A stretch of DNA of 64,000 nucleotides, taken from assembly GCA_022885665.1 (NCBI GenBank), contig JAGQDJ010000034.1:186001-250000 (forward strand), given 5' to 3'. The notes beneath the pieces are model-generated. The model was not told where the DNA came from. It did not search any database and saw only the letters and a program-made list of their open reading frames with translations. Below, piece after piece: positions 31,138-44,000 of the stretch. Source of the DNA: Triops longicaudatus. Lineage: Eukaryota > Arthropoda > Branchiopoda > Notostraca > Triopsidae. The first letter of the stretch is position 1. Every line of letters begins with the position of its first letter. The position numbers and the translations under genes are program-made.

Positions 31138-34100
31138 CTGTAAACGAAAATGAAAGTGTGGTATTAAATGAATTCTTCGAGCTTAGTGAGATGATGTGAG
31201 CTTTTTATAGACACTCTGTTTCCCCCGGAGTAAACAAGAAAAAGGTAGGCCGCACGTATGCATATCGTTCATTTTCATAGCTTTATTACCGCCACAGTAG
31301 TAGTTTGGCAGCTATTAATTTAGATGAAACTTGTACACACGACTATCATTACACAATCCCGTTTTAGCAACGCACTATCAGGTATCATATCAAACAGATG
31401 GCGAGAGAATTATTTTTGTGCCTTCCTATTTTGTACAGATATTTTTTTAACTTTTATTTTCATTTACCCAGAGCACGGTCAATCAATATTTGCGCCACTG
31501 CTGTCAAACCGGCCCAGGACCTCAAGATTTGACACGGCATATACGACGTTCTGCACGACAAGCTTATTTCCGAGGATTCACGAAATTACCCGCGGAGACT
31601 GCCAAGTCAACCCTACCACGATGGTATGTCAAGACCCAAGTCTTGGGTCAATACTGACAAACAAGCTTAAAAGAAACATTTCTGCTGCTACGGAGAGGTC
31701 CATTTTACGGTTACTTTACTCATTCACGCTGCGTAGCACACGAACTTTGAACCCTAAAAAAAAGTGTCCCTCGTCTTTTACAAGAACAACGCGGAAAGTA
31801 AGACTTGCTTTACACCGCGGAATAACACATCAGCATTACAAACGCCGGGATTACGTTCGAACTTTGGTTTCAGTTTCTTGCATCTCCTTCAGTCAAGGGA
31901 GACGCGACCTGCCATCTCATTAATTAGCATACGAATAACCTTTGGCGTAATTTCAGCCATGGAAGGGATTTTCTGAGAAACAGGACTACTTAGCCGTTAA
32001 TCAAAGCTTGGCTTGCATAGAAATTGTAAAATAGAAGCGCCAAGTTATCACCACATACTGTGCAGAACTCGCCATAAGTAAGAACCTCAGCAAACGAAGT
32101 GTTTCTAAACCGTGAAAATTCGTTGCTGATGAATATTCCCGTTGCAAGAAAGCGTGGTTAGCTAAAGGTAAAGGCAAGCTAAAGCCCAGTTCCATATACA
32201 CAGCATTGGGTTAATACAATGTTCTTGTGCCTGGCTTTAGCACTCAAAACGCGTAGGGATGCCCAGCACGCAAAGTGCCGTAGTTAGAAGAATTCGACAG
32301 GGTGCTCTACACGGGCTTCTACTTGGGCGAATAAATCAAACGAATGCATCACCGTGTTTTCCATCCTATTTAAAAAAGAGGACAAATATAGCGTGTCGCT
32401 CTGAAATATTTTAACCCATATTTAACCATCAGAAACTCTCCTTTTTTTTCGCGTAAATTCCCAAGACATAAAAAGCCCGGCCTAGAACTAGATGAAAAAG
32501 CGAAAGGAAGCTCTGAGATAGAAGCAAATGGGTATTATGGCGTGAGTCCGATAACAAGGCTATATGAAACCCTATACATATCGAATCGAAGCACCCGGGG
32601 GTTCGGAGTAAAACTCGTAAAATTTGGTCAGGAATCCGAATGAAGCTCTAGAAATCCTTTCGAGAAAGCCGTTTCTGGGCGTCTTGATCCTAGCCACTCC
32701 CCTGAGCTGTCTGGTGACATCAAAAGTAACACCTTTTAAATGCTTTTCTGTTTAGAAAAGCCAACGAACACAGGCAAACGTGCATGCAGGACAAGATATA
32801 GGCTCGCTGCCTCCCTAACTGGATTTTCTTTTCATTTACAAAATAATTCGCTGAGGAGTCCTTATGTCAAGAAACTCAGGCTACTGAGAGAGAAAAAAGG
32901 AGTCGAGCTCTTCTAAGATACTGACAATACTACAAAAAAGACTTAAGTGAGCATCATTGAGCTACTTCTAGCTCCAAGAGACTTGAGCCAGAAGAGTCTT
33001 CCCGTTATATTTCTGCCAACCTAACTACGATGCACAAAAATAGGTTCGCGTCCCAACACCTGCAAAAAAGTGATTTGTTCGCCATTTTTTCATTACGATT
33101 GGTGAAATTTGGGGGTTGTTGAATATACCCTAGCAATGCCAATTACCTTAACCCGACCATTATTGGCGAGAAGTTTCATTTTCAACTCGTTTGCGAAGGA
33201 AGAATTGCCCTTCCGAAAAGAACGGAATATCGAAGCCAGTCTTGTGAACAATTCACGGTAGCTGGAGCCCAAACTTTCTTTTTTACTCTTGTAAGAATCC
33301 TAACGATCTAACGAATCGCAGACAATAATGATCTCTTACAAGCGTACCCGCAGCCAATCTGACCCTTTCAAACGATATGCTCTTTTGCCTTCTCGTTCGC
33401 CACAGTCCTTTTGCGTGGATGCGATTATCCGTAAATAAATGGTCATGTGTCCACTGATGGGGTTGCTACTTCCCCTTTTCGTTTCCTTTTCGACTGCCAC
33501 TCGGGATATTCCTGCCAGAGACTTATATTTTAACCCTCCGAAACGCGGAATCTCTCGCAAGTCAAACGGAAGCATTTCTCGCCTTACTGCCTCACTTAGC
33601 GCCTACGCCTCCCGTAAATCCGTGGCATATCTCCTCTCAACACATCTACAAAACTTACACTCCCTTAGATATCAAACAATAGCCTATACAGGAGAATGTT
33701 AAGTAAGGGAGGGTCACAAAGCTCTTGAACTGCAATTGTTGGTCTATAGCTCGTTTTATTAAAGCAAAACTGGCTTGGAAAGCGCTCGATGGCTGTCGTC
33801 CACTCCAAAATGCTCCCTCTCCCCCTCCTACGCCGAAAAGGCATTGTTGCCTCCCTGTGGGACATGTGGAGGATGCAAAAGACTTGGACGGCACTGTACT
33901 GCTCAGGATCAGGGGAGAAGGAGCATTGATAATGCTAATGATTGTACGGATCATGAAGGCGAAAGAACGGAACACGCGCCAATGGAAGCTGCAAAAAGGG
34001 GAACTTGAAGATAAAAACCATTATCAAGTACTGAACATGGGAATAACTGCAATATATATTTTTCTGGAAGTGATAAAGGTCGACCCTACCGGCCCATTTT

Positions 34101-37100
34101 ACCGCAGTGGACCATATTCCCCCTTTGCAGTGTCTTCCAGCTTTATCCTTCTTCTTTACGCGCCAATGGCAGAAATATATGGACTACGAAAGATGACGGC
34201 ACAGCACGGGCTCGGGCTGGGCACGCAGTTACAGCACAACTACCAGCTCTGCTATGGTGGGGAGATACGGTTATGAACTACAACGTCAGGCAGATCCGTC
34301 CTTTTCTAGAGAAAGTGTTTTGTCTCCCTTCGATACTGCGTTTGTAACAGTGTACGCTACTGAATGGGCTGTTCTATCTCCCGAGTCAGCACATATCCCC
34401 AAGAAGAAACGCGACATTTCTTAAGAAAGAGGAAACCGGCTTCGGCGACCGAGTAACCCAACCTTTATGTTGCCTTTCAGGAAGCAGAAATGTCACTACA
34501 AAGGGCGACTTCTTTGAATACAAGATGCCCTAATGAATAGTAAAATAGGTTATGCTTGGGAAGATACACGGAAGGGCAGGGTTTTAGAGTTACGCCGAAT
34601 CAGAAACTGTCACTGTTATTTAATAACACGCCTATCCGATGTTAAAACCATGTATGACGTTTTCGTGTTGTTGAAAAAAGCGTAAGCATGGTTTTACAGG
34701 TTCGTTTCGCTTCAAACTAAATTATATTCATTATGTAAATTCATTATATAAATAATTTTATAAATTCATTATATAAATTCTTATAAAATCATGTTTTGCC
34801 AACAATACCTCTGCGAGTGAATGAGGCAAGTGTAACCATAAATGTGACGCTTTTGCGATATTCTTACCTGAGCATCGCTCTTTGTTTTTCATGTCTCATG
34901 TAGGTTTATTACACGAATTGTTTGGTAAACTCTTCATACATTGTTGTATAATTTGTGCTTCTGGCAGAATTTTTTATCCCAAATTCTCGGTTTTTGTCTT
35001 GAAGTTATTTTCTTTTCACGAGTACTTTCCTTTACTTACTGGGACGTTTACTTCCGATGCAGAACTTTCATATCCATAGTTCGTCAGATATGCTTTTCGT
35101 CAAACTTGTCTTCTGTTGCAATTGAACCTGGTCTCCTGCCTTAATTCTCTATGGATTTTATTCATCAGTTTGACGTGGAGCTCGTCAACTACTGTGAGCA
35201 ACAATTAAATTAAATATTAGACATTTACAAGAATTCAATTCTGACAAGTTATTAGAGCTTCCTTGTTAAGTCCTTGCAGTAATGCAGCTACCCAAAAAGA
35301 CCGGGGCAACTGTCGTACGAACGAGCACCGTGGCACCGAAATCGAGTCAGTCCTTTCTCGCTTTCGCTGTTACGTCACAATTCTATCCGAGATACAAATA
35401 AAAAATAGTCATTTCTCGCATATCTGTTAGGTGCTTCAGTTGTTGCCAGATAAAAATCTATGCGCCAGAAACGTCCTTCTTTTATCATGGTGAGGGAGAA
35501 ATAAATAAGAACAGCTTTTTCGATGCCCGTGCCACATTCCATCACGCTTTTCGTTCGAACAATACGGCTCAGTGCATTTCTCCTCACAAAGTCTAGGCCA
35601 CGTTAAAAATCTGCCCATCATAGCGAAAGCGCGGAGCCATTCTAAGGTGATGCTGGACAGATTTTTCAGACCGAGAAGCGGAATGATTTGACCTCCGATC
35701 TCCACAAAGTTCAGTGAGATGGAGAAGGGATACAAACACGGGCGCCAAGCCAAACTATAAAAAGACCGTTACAATGTCCCCCCTATAACGTGGATTGCAA
35801 TCCAATGACTTCCCTTTTTCTCGGATGTAATTCCGCGTTGCCCACCCCACCCCCCGTTTACCTCCCTCCACCGAAATCTCAATTCAAATAGATTGCACAC
35901 CAAAAGCCTTAGCTTTGTTGTAAAAAAAGAAAATCTCTCTTTCAAGTCGAGGGGAGGACGCCGAATAGCGTGGCAGGTAAAACCAAGGACAGCATCTTTG
36001 AATGCGAGTAACAACTCCTTCCCAAGTTGTCGATCTCTCTTGGGTCATATACCGAAAGTTACATCCCAAGTCAAAGAGCCTTTACCACACGGCAACTGTC
36101 GCTTCGCTTATCTTCCCTGAGTGCAAACTTGGGGGAAAATTTCGGTTGCAAAGGGGGACCAGGCTTTACTTACGGCTTACAAATGGCCTATGTTAGCCTC
36201 GCAAAATAATGCGAGATGACTGTGTAAGATGCTCAGACCATGTCCGTCCAAAACTTCACATATCCCCAAGCCGGAAATTTGACATGGCCACCAGAAAACC
36301 AAGTCCAAAACGCGCAAGACGTGCACAAAGGTGTGGGTGTGCCATTAAAGCGTCCTGATTGCAAATTCCTGTTAGGGAAACATTCCTAAGCAATATAATA
36401 TTGCTGGGGAGACACGTGAGGTGCATAAGGTACCAAAAATGTAGAAGGAAGGGAAAAAACTTCGCTCAGTATCGTCTTTCACGTCTCCGAATACCTTTCA
36501 AACCTTCTTTCTTCCCGTAATAAATTAAGGACCGGTCATTGCAGTCCTAGACGCTCTCTTGGTTCCGAGGAGAACGTGGCCAGCATTGATATATCAGCAG
36601 AACAAAGCACTTTGACATGAACTGTGACGACTTGGAAAGGTCCCGAACAAGGATGCTTCCTGCGTTCCTTTCGTTTGTTCTCTTTACACCCAAATGGTAA
36701 AAACACGTCCCGACTCGGCCGTTACCGGGGACATATCCAGTGCTGCACAAATGGGCTAAAAGACGGGGTTCTTCCCGAGGATAAATCCACTTGGGTTTGT
36801 GACAACCCCAATCGTGGATAGCGAGTTTTTTTTTACGACCGATTTTACTTTATCTACCGGGGATGACGTTACCACGGACCCAAAGTTTTGCTTGTTACTT
36901 ACCAAGACTGCTGGTAAGGGCTTGTATCTCGATATGTTACGCTTTCACACATATGCTCCTCAATTATTGCCATTTCACGGGTCCTTATTTTGTTGCAACC
37001 AAACTATAATTACTGAATAATTATCATAGAGGGGACTAGGGACAACGTTAACCGTACCGATGAATTTTCCGTTCAATAAATTACAACCTTCAAATTCCGT

Positions 37101-37893
37101 TTAATGGATCACACGATGTTCCGGCTCTCCAACGAGCCTTATTAATGCTCCAGCAAGTGGAAAAAGAAAGAAAAACGTCATCAGATCTAAATATTACTCG
37201 TCTTTTAAATTTGTTCTTATACAGGGACTAATGCAACAATAAACTGGGGCAATGTTAAAACGTGCATTTGCAGGAGGAAATTTGCAAATGGAGCCTTCCT
37301 GGGGAGAAAGAATATGCGATACTACTAAAGTGAAACTTCCGAAGAGTTTACAGGCGTAAGGCAAACCAGAATTGAAGCCGAAACCATCCAATAATATTTA
37401 TTACTTTTAATTTTATTTACTTTTATTATGCAACGCTGTAAGAGGTTCAACTTTAGTTTTGACATCAGCAAATTAAACTACGCTGCGCAGCTTTTGTGCT
37501 GCAAAAGATCTCATTGTATTTTGTCTCTTATAAACTTGCTTGTTACATTCGTAACGGAGCATCGCTCTTGGCGTATTATGTCTCATAGGAAGTACTTCAA
37601 ATAGTGGTGGCTAAATTTCTTATGTATTATTTCATAACTTACAATGAACATAACAATAACGACCCTCCTCTTTTTCCGAAAGGCAAGTTCTAACGTCAGA
37701 TTTCTCTTAGATTTTGTATAACGATATGTTCTTAACATGGGAACTTCTCTAGAAATTTTGCGTCACTTTCTAATGCACTAAATGCTTTACAACAGGTTCA
37801 GCTCATTTGTTACAAATGAAAAAAAATGCTCTGCATCAAAATTTTCTTTAATACCCTCTATGACATACAGGGCCGTAAACAAGAATTTCGTCC
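31138..37893. other. Non-coding or unassigned region upstream of the Dpr-like exons
   Basis: No recognisable protein domain on either strand. It is likely 5' intron or upstream region of the Dpr-like gene, which must have further 5' exons in this direction. Two unusually long plus-strand open frames (31324-31923 and 33725-34276) are treated under findings. An AT-rich imperfect tandem of TTCATTATATAAA-like units lies near 34725-34790. Confidence 0.45.
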
Positions 37894-37899
37894 AGGGGA

Positions 37900-38040
37900 G
37901 GGGGGGGGGGAGGGTTCGGGATGGGTATTACCATGTGCCATTTTTTTCACATTTAGCTTTTCGCTAACTTCTCCACGATAAAGATAACAGTCCGGGGGGG
38001 GGGGGGAGAGAGAGAGACTCAAATCCCCTCTACCCCCCCT
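37900..38040. repeat. Two G-tracts, an AG microsatellite and a C-tract
   Basis: G11 at 37900-37910, G13 at 37994-38006 running into (AG)5-6, and a C7 run near 38033. The flanking CAGGGCCGTA and G-rich termini resemble a decayed MITE, but no target duplication was found. Confidence 0.5.
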
Positions 38041-41000
38041 AAACACGACCTTGATTACGTCACAAAAAGACCTTTAAAACTGAAGGAGATCACTTTAGAG
38101 TAGTACTTTTAAAAAATCGTTTTAAGCTTATCACAACGTCGTGCGAGAGAAACCTGTCTCGAATTCCTAGAAACATAAGTAAAATAATTCAAGTTTCTTG
38201 CCGCAGTAGACGTTCCCTCGTCAGCGAAAGCTCAGTTATGGTAAATCTATAGGTGGACGTCGTGCGATATGGCAGATATGGAAAGAATTTTTTCGGGTAA
38301 ATTCACACAAGAAGAAACGCAAGACAAGAGCCAGCGCACCAGTTCGCGAGCATCTCGCAGTGAGAATTGCTACCACTGAGATAGGAACGCAAGATGAAAA
38401 TCGATAAGCGCGTACCCCGCACGGTGCAGCTAAAAAGTTTCAACTTTGCTCACGTTTTCCTGTCCAGTTGGGTTGCAATCTTGCCTAGAAGCAGTTTCCA
38501 TAGCCTTATCCATCTGTGGGATGAAATCTCACAAGTAAGCCTTTCTCTGAATTTAATGCAAACTTTATTTTCCTGATTCCAATCTGTTTTCGTTGTTAAT
38601 AATGAAAAAGGCCTCCCAAAAACGAAAACTACATGCTTTATTAAATATTCTTTTTCTAAATAAAAAAGAAGCATGGTCGACCTCACACAATTAAACTATA
38701 CCAAGTTTTTAAGACTTGTGGCTGTGCTTTTAATCTAAATGACTATCCCTTGCAGTACATTTCCACTGTTCCTTTTTACTTTCGGAAACCGTGATCCGGT
38801 TTCGTGGTGCACGGCGTTCAAAACGGTAACACATGGCAAGGAGCTTGAAAGAATAGTAGAAGCAGAGCTCAATGTTCTTAAGTAGGTATCAAAATGGGAG
38901 TACTATAGAGCAAGAAGAAAACACCGAAAATGGGAATCTAAGGGCTCCTGTGTTAGACGTAGTATAGTGCTTTAGGGAGGAGTTGGAAAAGGTTGGGAGC
39001 CTTGAATCAGCAAGAAAAAAAATGAACCCAGAAGCGAGTCAGTTCCTGGAGCTAGACAAATATCAGAGAGCGAATCTTACACTATAGCACTCGGTGCTCA
39101 TATATAAGAAGTCTTTTTTTATTTATTTTTATGAGTCGCTCGTTTCCCTCGTTCTAGAAGCCCGAACTAAAGCATTGGGACCTGACGCGAGTCAAACGTG
39201 AAAGCCCTAACCGGCTCTCGCATAAGATGGGACCAGGGGCTTCAGAAATATATGACCACTACCGGCACAGATTCCACCATGGTCGTCTTGTTCTCTTCGT
39301 ACTCGTGCAGAATCACGCTTCCTCTTTTTCCGTGCGAAGAACCGTATTTTACGATACATAGACACAAAAGCTGTGTAAAATAAGGAAGGGGCTTTGACAT
39401 TCCCACACCCTGGGCACATAGATTGGGCCAACTTTTGCATTTTTAGCAGCAGCGAAGCCTTGTCAGGAACTACAAGTTACCCTATTTTCTCAGTGTTCTT
39501 CCGTGAGCTTATCGCGTTAATGAATTTCACTCTAAACACAGCAGATACCCAGTGAATACCTTTAAGGTGACTCGATTCGAAAAACTTCTTTGTTAATCCA
39601 TTATGGATGATGGTTGATAGTGTTTTTATTGTCTACAATTTGTATATTTTAGCATTATGTGCTCAAAATTTTGATTTACTATAAGAAGCTCGTAGGTAAA
39701 TTTAGTCCCCGTGGTAATATTTTTACTAATGCGTTAAACTGATGTTGACTGTTTTAATGAACTGGCTTTTAAAGTATATTGCTTAGTATAATCCCATTCT
39801 AATAAACCTTTTATACAATACTTCAGATACACCAGATAGTTTATTTCCTGTTCCCATGACGCCCATTATAGTGAGATTTTAATGTACTTCTAGAAACTCT
39901 CAGAATTAAGATTTATTAGCTTTGATTGACGTACAGGATTCTTCTTTCGTAGTTTTTATATGCAGCTTACTACTCTACTTAATATCTCGCTTGCAAAGGA
40001 TGGAATAACTTTTTCCAGAAGGATCCAGATTGTAACAGTGAAAATCTGCAACGCTGTGCAAACGACTTGCGTCAGGCGAAAACTCGCTTCACTGGCTGTT
40101 ACAAATTCTTTTGTCACGACGTATTTCTCTATACTTGTAAACCTCTAGTTGCTACAGCAGAGAAAGGCTCCACTAACAAACTTGTTATTCTAACGAACTT
40201 GCTATTCCGAAAAATCTCCTTGAACATTCAACCCAGTTTGGACAAAAAACGCTACAACGTTTGCGATCACCAATCCACCAACCTTTGCAATAGGGACGTC
40301 GAACTACCAACAACAACCTAAAAAATTCTTCCAAATCGTTACATTCGCCAACAAAAATGTCAAATGTATATTTTTATAATAGGAAATGCTTGTAAGCTTA
40401 ATTTCTCACTGGTAAATACATTTTGCAACAAATAGAACTAGTTCTAACGTCTTGCTATATTCTGCAATTACTTGAAACAGTATTCTTCTCCTACTCTTCC
40501 TGTTTGCAAATGGAAACTGTTTCAGTATCCAGTTCACTAAAACTAGAGCAAAACTAGTTTGGCAAACATGTGTCCGTATAATCTTTCATGGAATGAAAAA
40601 TGCATTCGAATGACTTTCAACTCGCTCGACCCGCGCGTAACGAATCTGCCGGCCGAGTGTAAAGAGATTTGGACAAATATACTTGCGTTTCGTCCATGAA
40701 AACTGAAAGCGTGATAGTAGATAGGGAGCTTGGACTTGTGTAGTACAGTAGTTTTTTTTTTTTTGGTATTGAAGTTCAAATGTGAAATGAGATCACCGAA
40801 GAAGTTGAATAATGAGTGTCTGGAAATGAATTTTTATTTTTCCACAACTGTCGATCGCCAAATTTTTCTTACAATTATTCAACGTTGACGGATTGAGGAA
40901 AGGTTGCATACCCCTGCGTTACAGTATCTTGGAGAACTTCAGGCCTGAAATCGAACCAATTTTTGCACGCTTTGGGTATCGGGCTTCGGTGACAGGCAAT

Positions 41001-44000
41001 GGAGCAAAAAGTTATCGCATACCCAACGACGGCAGCGGCAAAACGGCAACTTTCTCTGTGAAGCAACTATAGCGGACGGGACAATATGTTGCCCTTTTTC
41101 CTTCGTTTTGTATGGCGCTTCAGGCGTTTGAAGAAACGCACAAAAGACAAAATAGGGCTTCTTTGACGGGAGGAATTCCGACCCCGTCGAAAAAACTACC
41201 AAAAACGCCAACTAGGTTTGTATATTTCTCTGAACGTGTTTGCATACCCCTTTCTTAAGAAAAAATGACCATCCGGACGAAAGAAGTCGTTCGAAGAAAT
41301 GAGTTATACTAGAAAGAACTCCTTCAGTTCCTGCTCCTCGATAAAAAAGAACACTGCCAACACGTCAAGCCATTTATACGCCTTTTATCCTTTTCTCCGG
41401 AAAAAGAAAACATTCTGAGGAACTTTTAATGAGACCAAAACTAGCTATTACTTTGCCTCCCCAAAGTTTGTCCCCGACGATATGAGCATGACTTAAAGCC
41501 CTTTCACCAACTCTGCTAAGCTCACTTTTTATTTCTCCTTTTTGCTTCGCTTCACGCTTCTCATGCCAACAACACATTGAAACGTCATCGATCTACCGTC
41601 GCATTCCATGGGTGGATACTAGTAGTGATACCCAATAATTTCAATGATCAAATCAAGAACTCTTGAAACTTGAAGCTATAAGGAATAGTTTCTCTCAGGG
41701 ATGTTCTGAGTAGTCAAGGATTCTCCAGGCGGGAAGAGGAGGTGGAATCTAACGCAATAGCCTGCCAGAAGCAGCAAATTTTATTGAAAAAAAAATGTAA
41801 ACGACAGAAGGCAGTCAAGCGAGGTTTATAAAGAAGGTAGCTAAGCGGAAACCTTCATCAGACTTCCATTTATGGATTCAACCAAAGTGCCATGTTTCCC
41901 GACCAGAAAAAGGTGTGTAACCCACCACACAAAATAGTTCTAAAAAGGAAGCTATTTCTTAAAAGAAAGAAAAAAGTGCTCCTCTTGACGATTACTAACA
42001 CACGCAACTAGCATTTGATAGATCGACATCCGTTCCGCGATGATAGCAAGCAAAAATGTTTAGTGGAAAACCGTTATTAATTGCGAGTGGGGTGGGTAGG
42101 TGGTTGACGCTTATGACAACCTAGTGCATGTGAAATAGCCTGAGAGGGGTAGTCGTGGTTTATCACAACTTTTCCCCAAACTTGATATAAAAGGAGACCA
42201 AATTTCCATAACTTGCGTAACTGGGCATAATGCGGGACTGTTTGTGACCCCCCAATGTTGAAGTTTATACAGGTCCTTGCTTCCAAAGTTAGGTTTCAAG
42301 TCAACAAGATTAACAGCGGGGAAGCACTACCCTTGCAAACGAACAGGAAGATTAAGTCAGTAAGAGGAATCTTCATTTTCTGCTCTCCCTGCCGTCTTGA
42401 CCTAAGGTATACAATACCTAATTTGGGGATTTGGCTCGAAATGCACATAAAAAGAACTTTGCGAGAAAAGTTGCAGGGATTTTGATTTTGAAGAAGAAAA
42501 GAATCTTCAGGAACTTTCAACGGAAAGTGAAGCAGTTACGCCAACACAGTGGAACGTTCGTCTTTAACGGAATGTAATGGCGGTGAACAAGGTCTTGGGG
42601 GTGCGGTAGGGTACAGTGTGTTTGGGGGTATGGTTTGAGGGCATATAAGAAACCCCAGGGAACTTTCGGAGGGGCTTAACGTTACAAAACCCTGATTCCG
42701 TGTTGCAGCATCTTCTTTAGCCACGTCTGAACGCTTCCCCACGCCCTCACCCTCTCTTACCCTCACTTTCAAGGACTGTTCATTCTATAGCGTCAAACCT
42801 CAACATCCATCAAGTAAAGAGTACACTCGATGGATTATCAAGTACGGTAGGGAATATTGCACTGTTCTATACAGTACTTACTAAGCATAAGCTGGGGGAG
42901 TCATATTTCATTAGAATTCTTCAACTCACTGAGTTGTGACGGAGTACACAAGTGGAGAAAGATACTCAGCGAGGCGAGTTCTTTTCTTCAAACCGAGATA
43001 AGGGATGACAGTCCAAGTTTCAGTATCACTAGTCAAGTTCCCCAAGAAACTTTAACAAGGTAGAAAACTTTACAAAGTCGTTAAGGTAGTATAACTAGGG
43101 AACTTGCTACACAATAGCATTAAACTATTTTTTGTTGCTTTTGTGCATGGGAGAATTCGAGAATTCTGAGCGCGTCTGTGACTTCCTTTCAAAGGCCGAG
43201 GAGGCAGCCGTAGGCAAAAATACGTTCTATTGAGATTCAGAGTAGGAAAGCTTTGCAATCGGCCATACGAATGTCCTCATCTCAATAATTAACTGGAATG
43301 ATACTCGGCCGACACTTACAGGGGGGTGGGGCGAGAAGGGAGGGTTGCTTGGAAGGAAAGAAATCTCCATTCTCTCCATGGCGTCTTTGGGAGCATTATG
43401 CCCCCTTTAGGGTGTTAGTGGGTTGGGGGTGAGGTCCAAAGAGCCATACAAGTCGAACAGCAATGAGAGCAAAGACATTTCCATAGGGATAATCTGGGAC
43501 AAGAGGCAATCTCCAAGTGAGGCCCGAACGGATTTCTCTTCATTGAAGACAACCCAAGTGGCTCTCCTAATCAAATGAACTCTATGGGGAGGACTTGGCA
43601 AAAACTTGCTGTTCGGTTTCTCTTACTGTCTCGAGTGGGAAAAAAGAGCCCTTTTCTCCTACTGACTTCTCCGTTTTGTGTACTAAAACCACTGGGCAAA
43701 CAAGTTTAAGGCCCTCCGTCATTTCATAAGACACAATTAACCTATTTAGGACGTATTTTTCAATCAACAATGAAATCCTATGCCTGCGCCTCCCTTCATT
43801 GTCATCTAATCAACCTATTTAGCGATTAACTGGTTTGTTAAACAAAGTCTTTACTGAATTATAAGCAGGTGTTTTCAACAGTGAAACAGACACAAACATG
43901 CGGTTTAAACAATAAATCAGAGTGGGAACAAACATCGGAATTCCGGAAATGTCTGCCGAAGGAAATAGGCAATATCTTTTTATTCGTTCGTGTATTACCA

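Noticed and set aside
33030..33060. tRNA-like B box (GGTTCGCGTCC)
   Set aside because: The flanking bases do not form a T-arm stem and no A box or acceptor stem is present at the right distance. No tRNA gene was found in the window.
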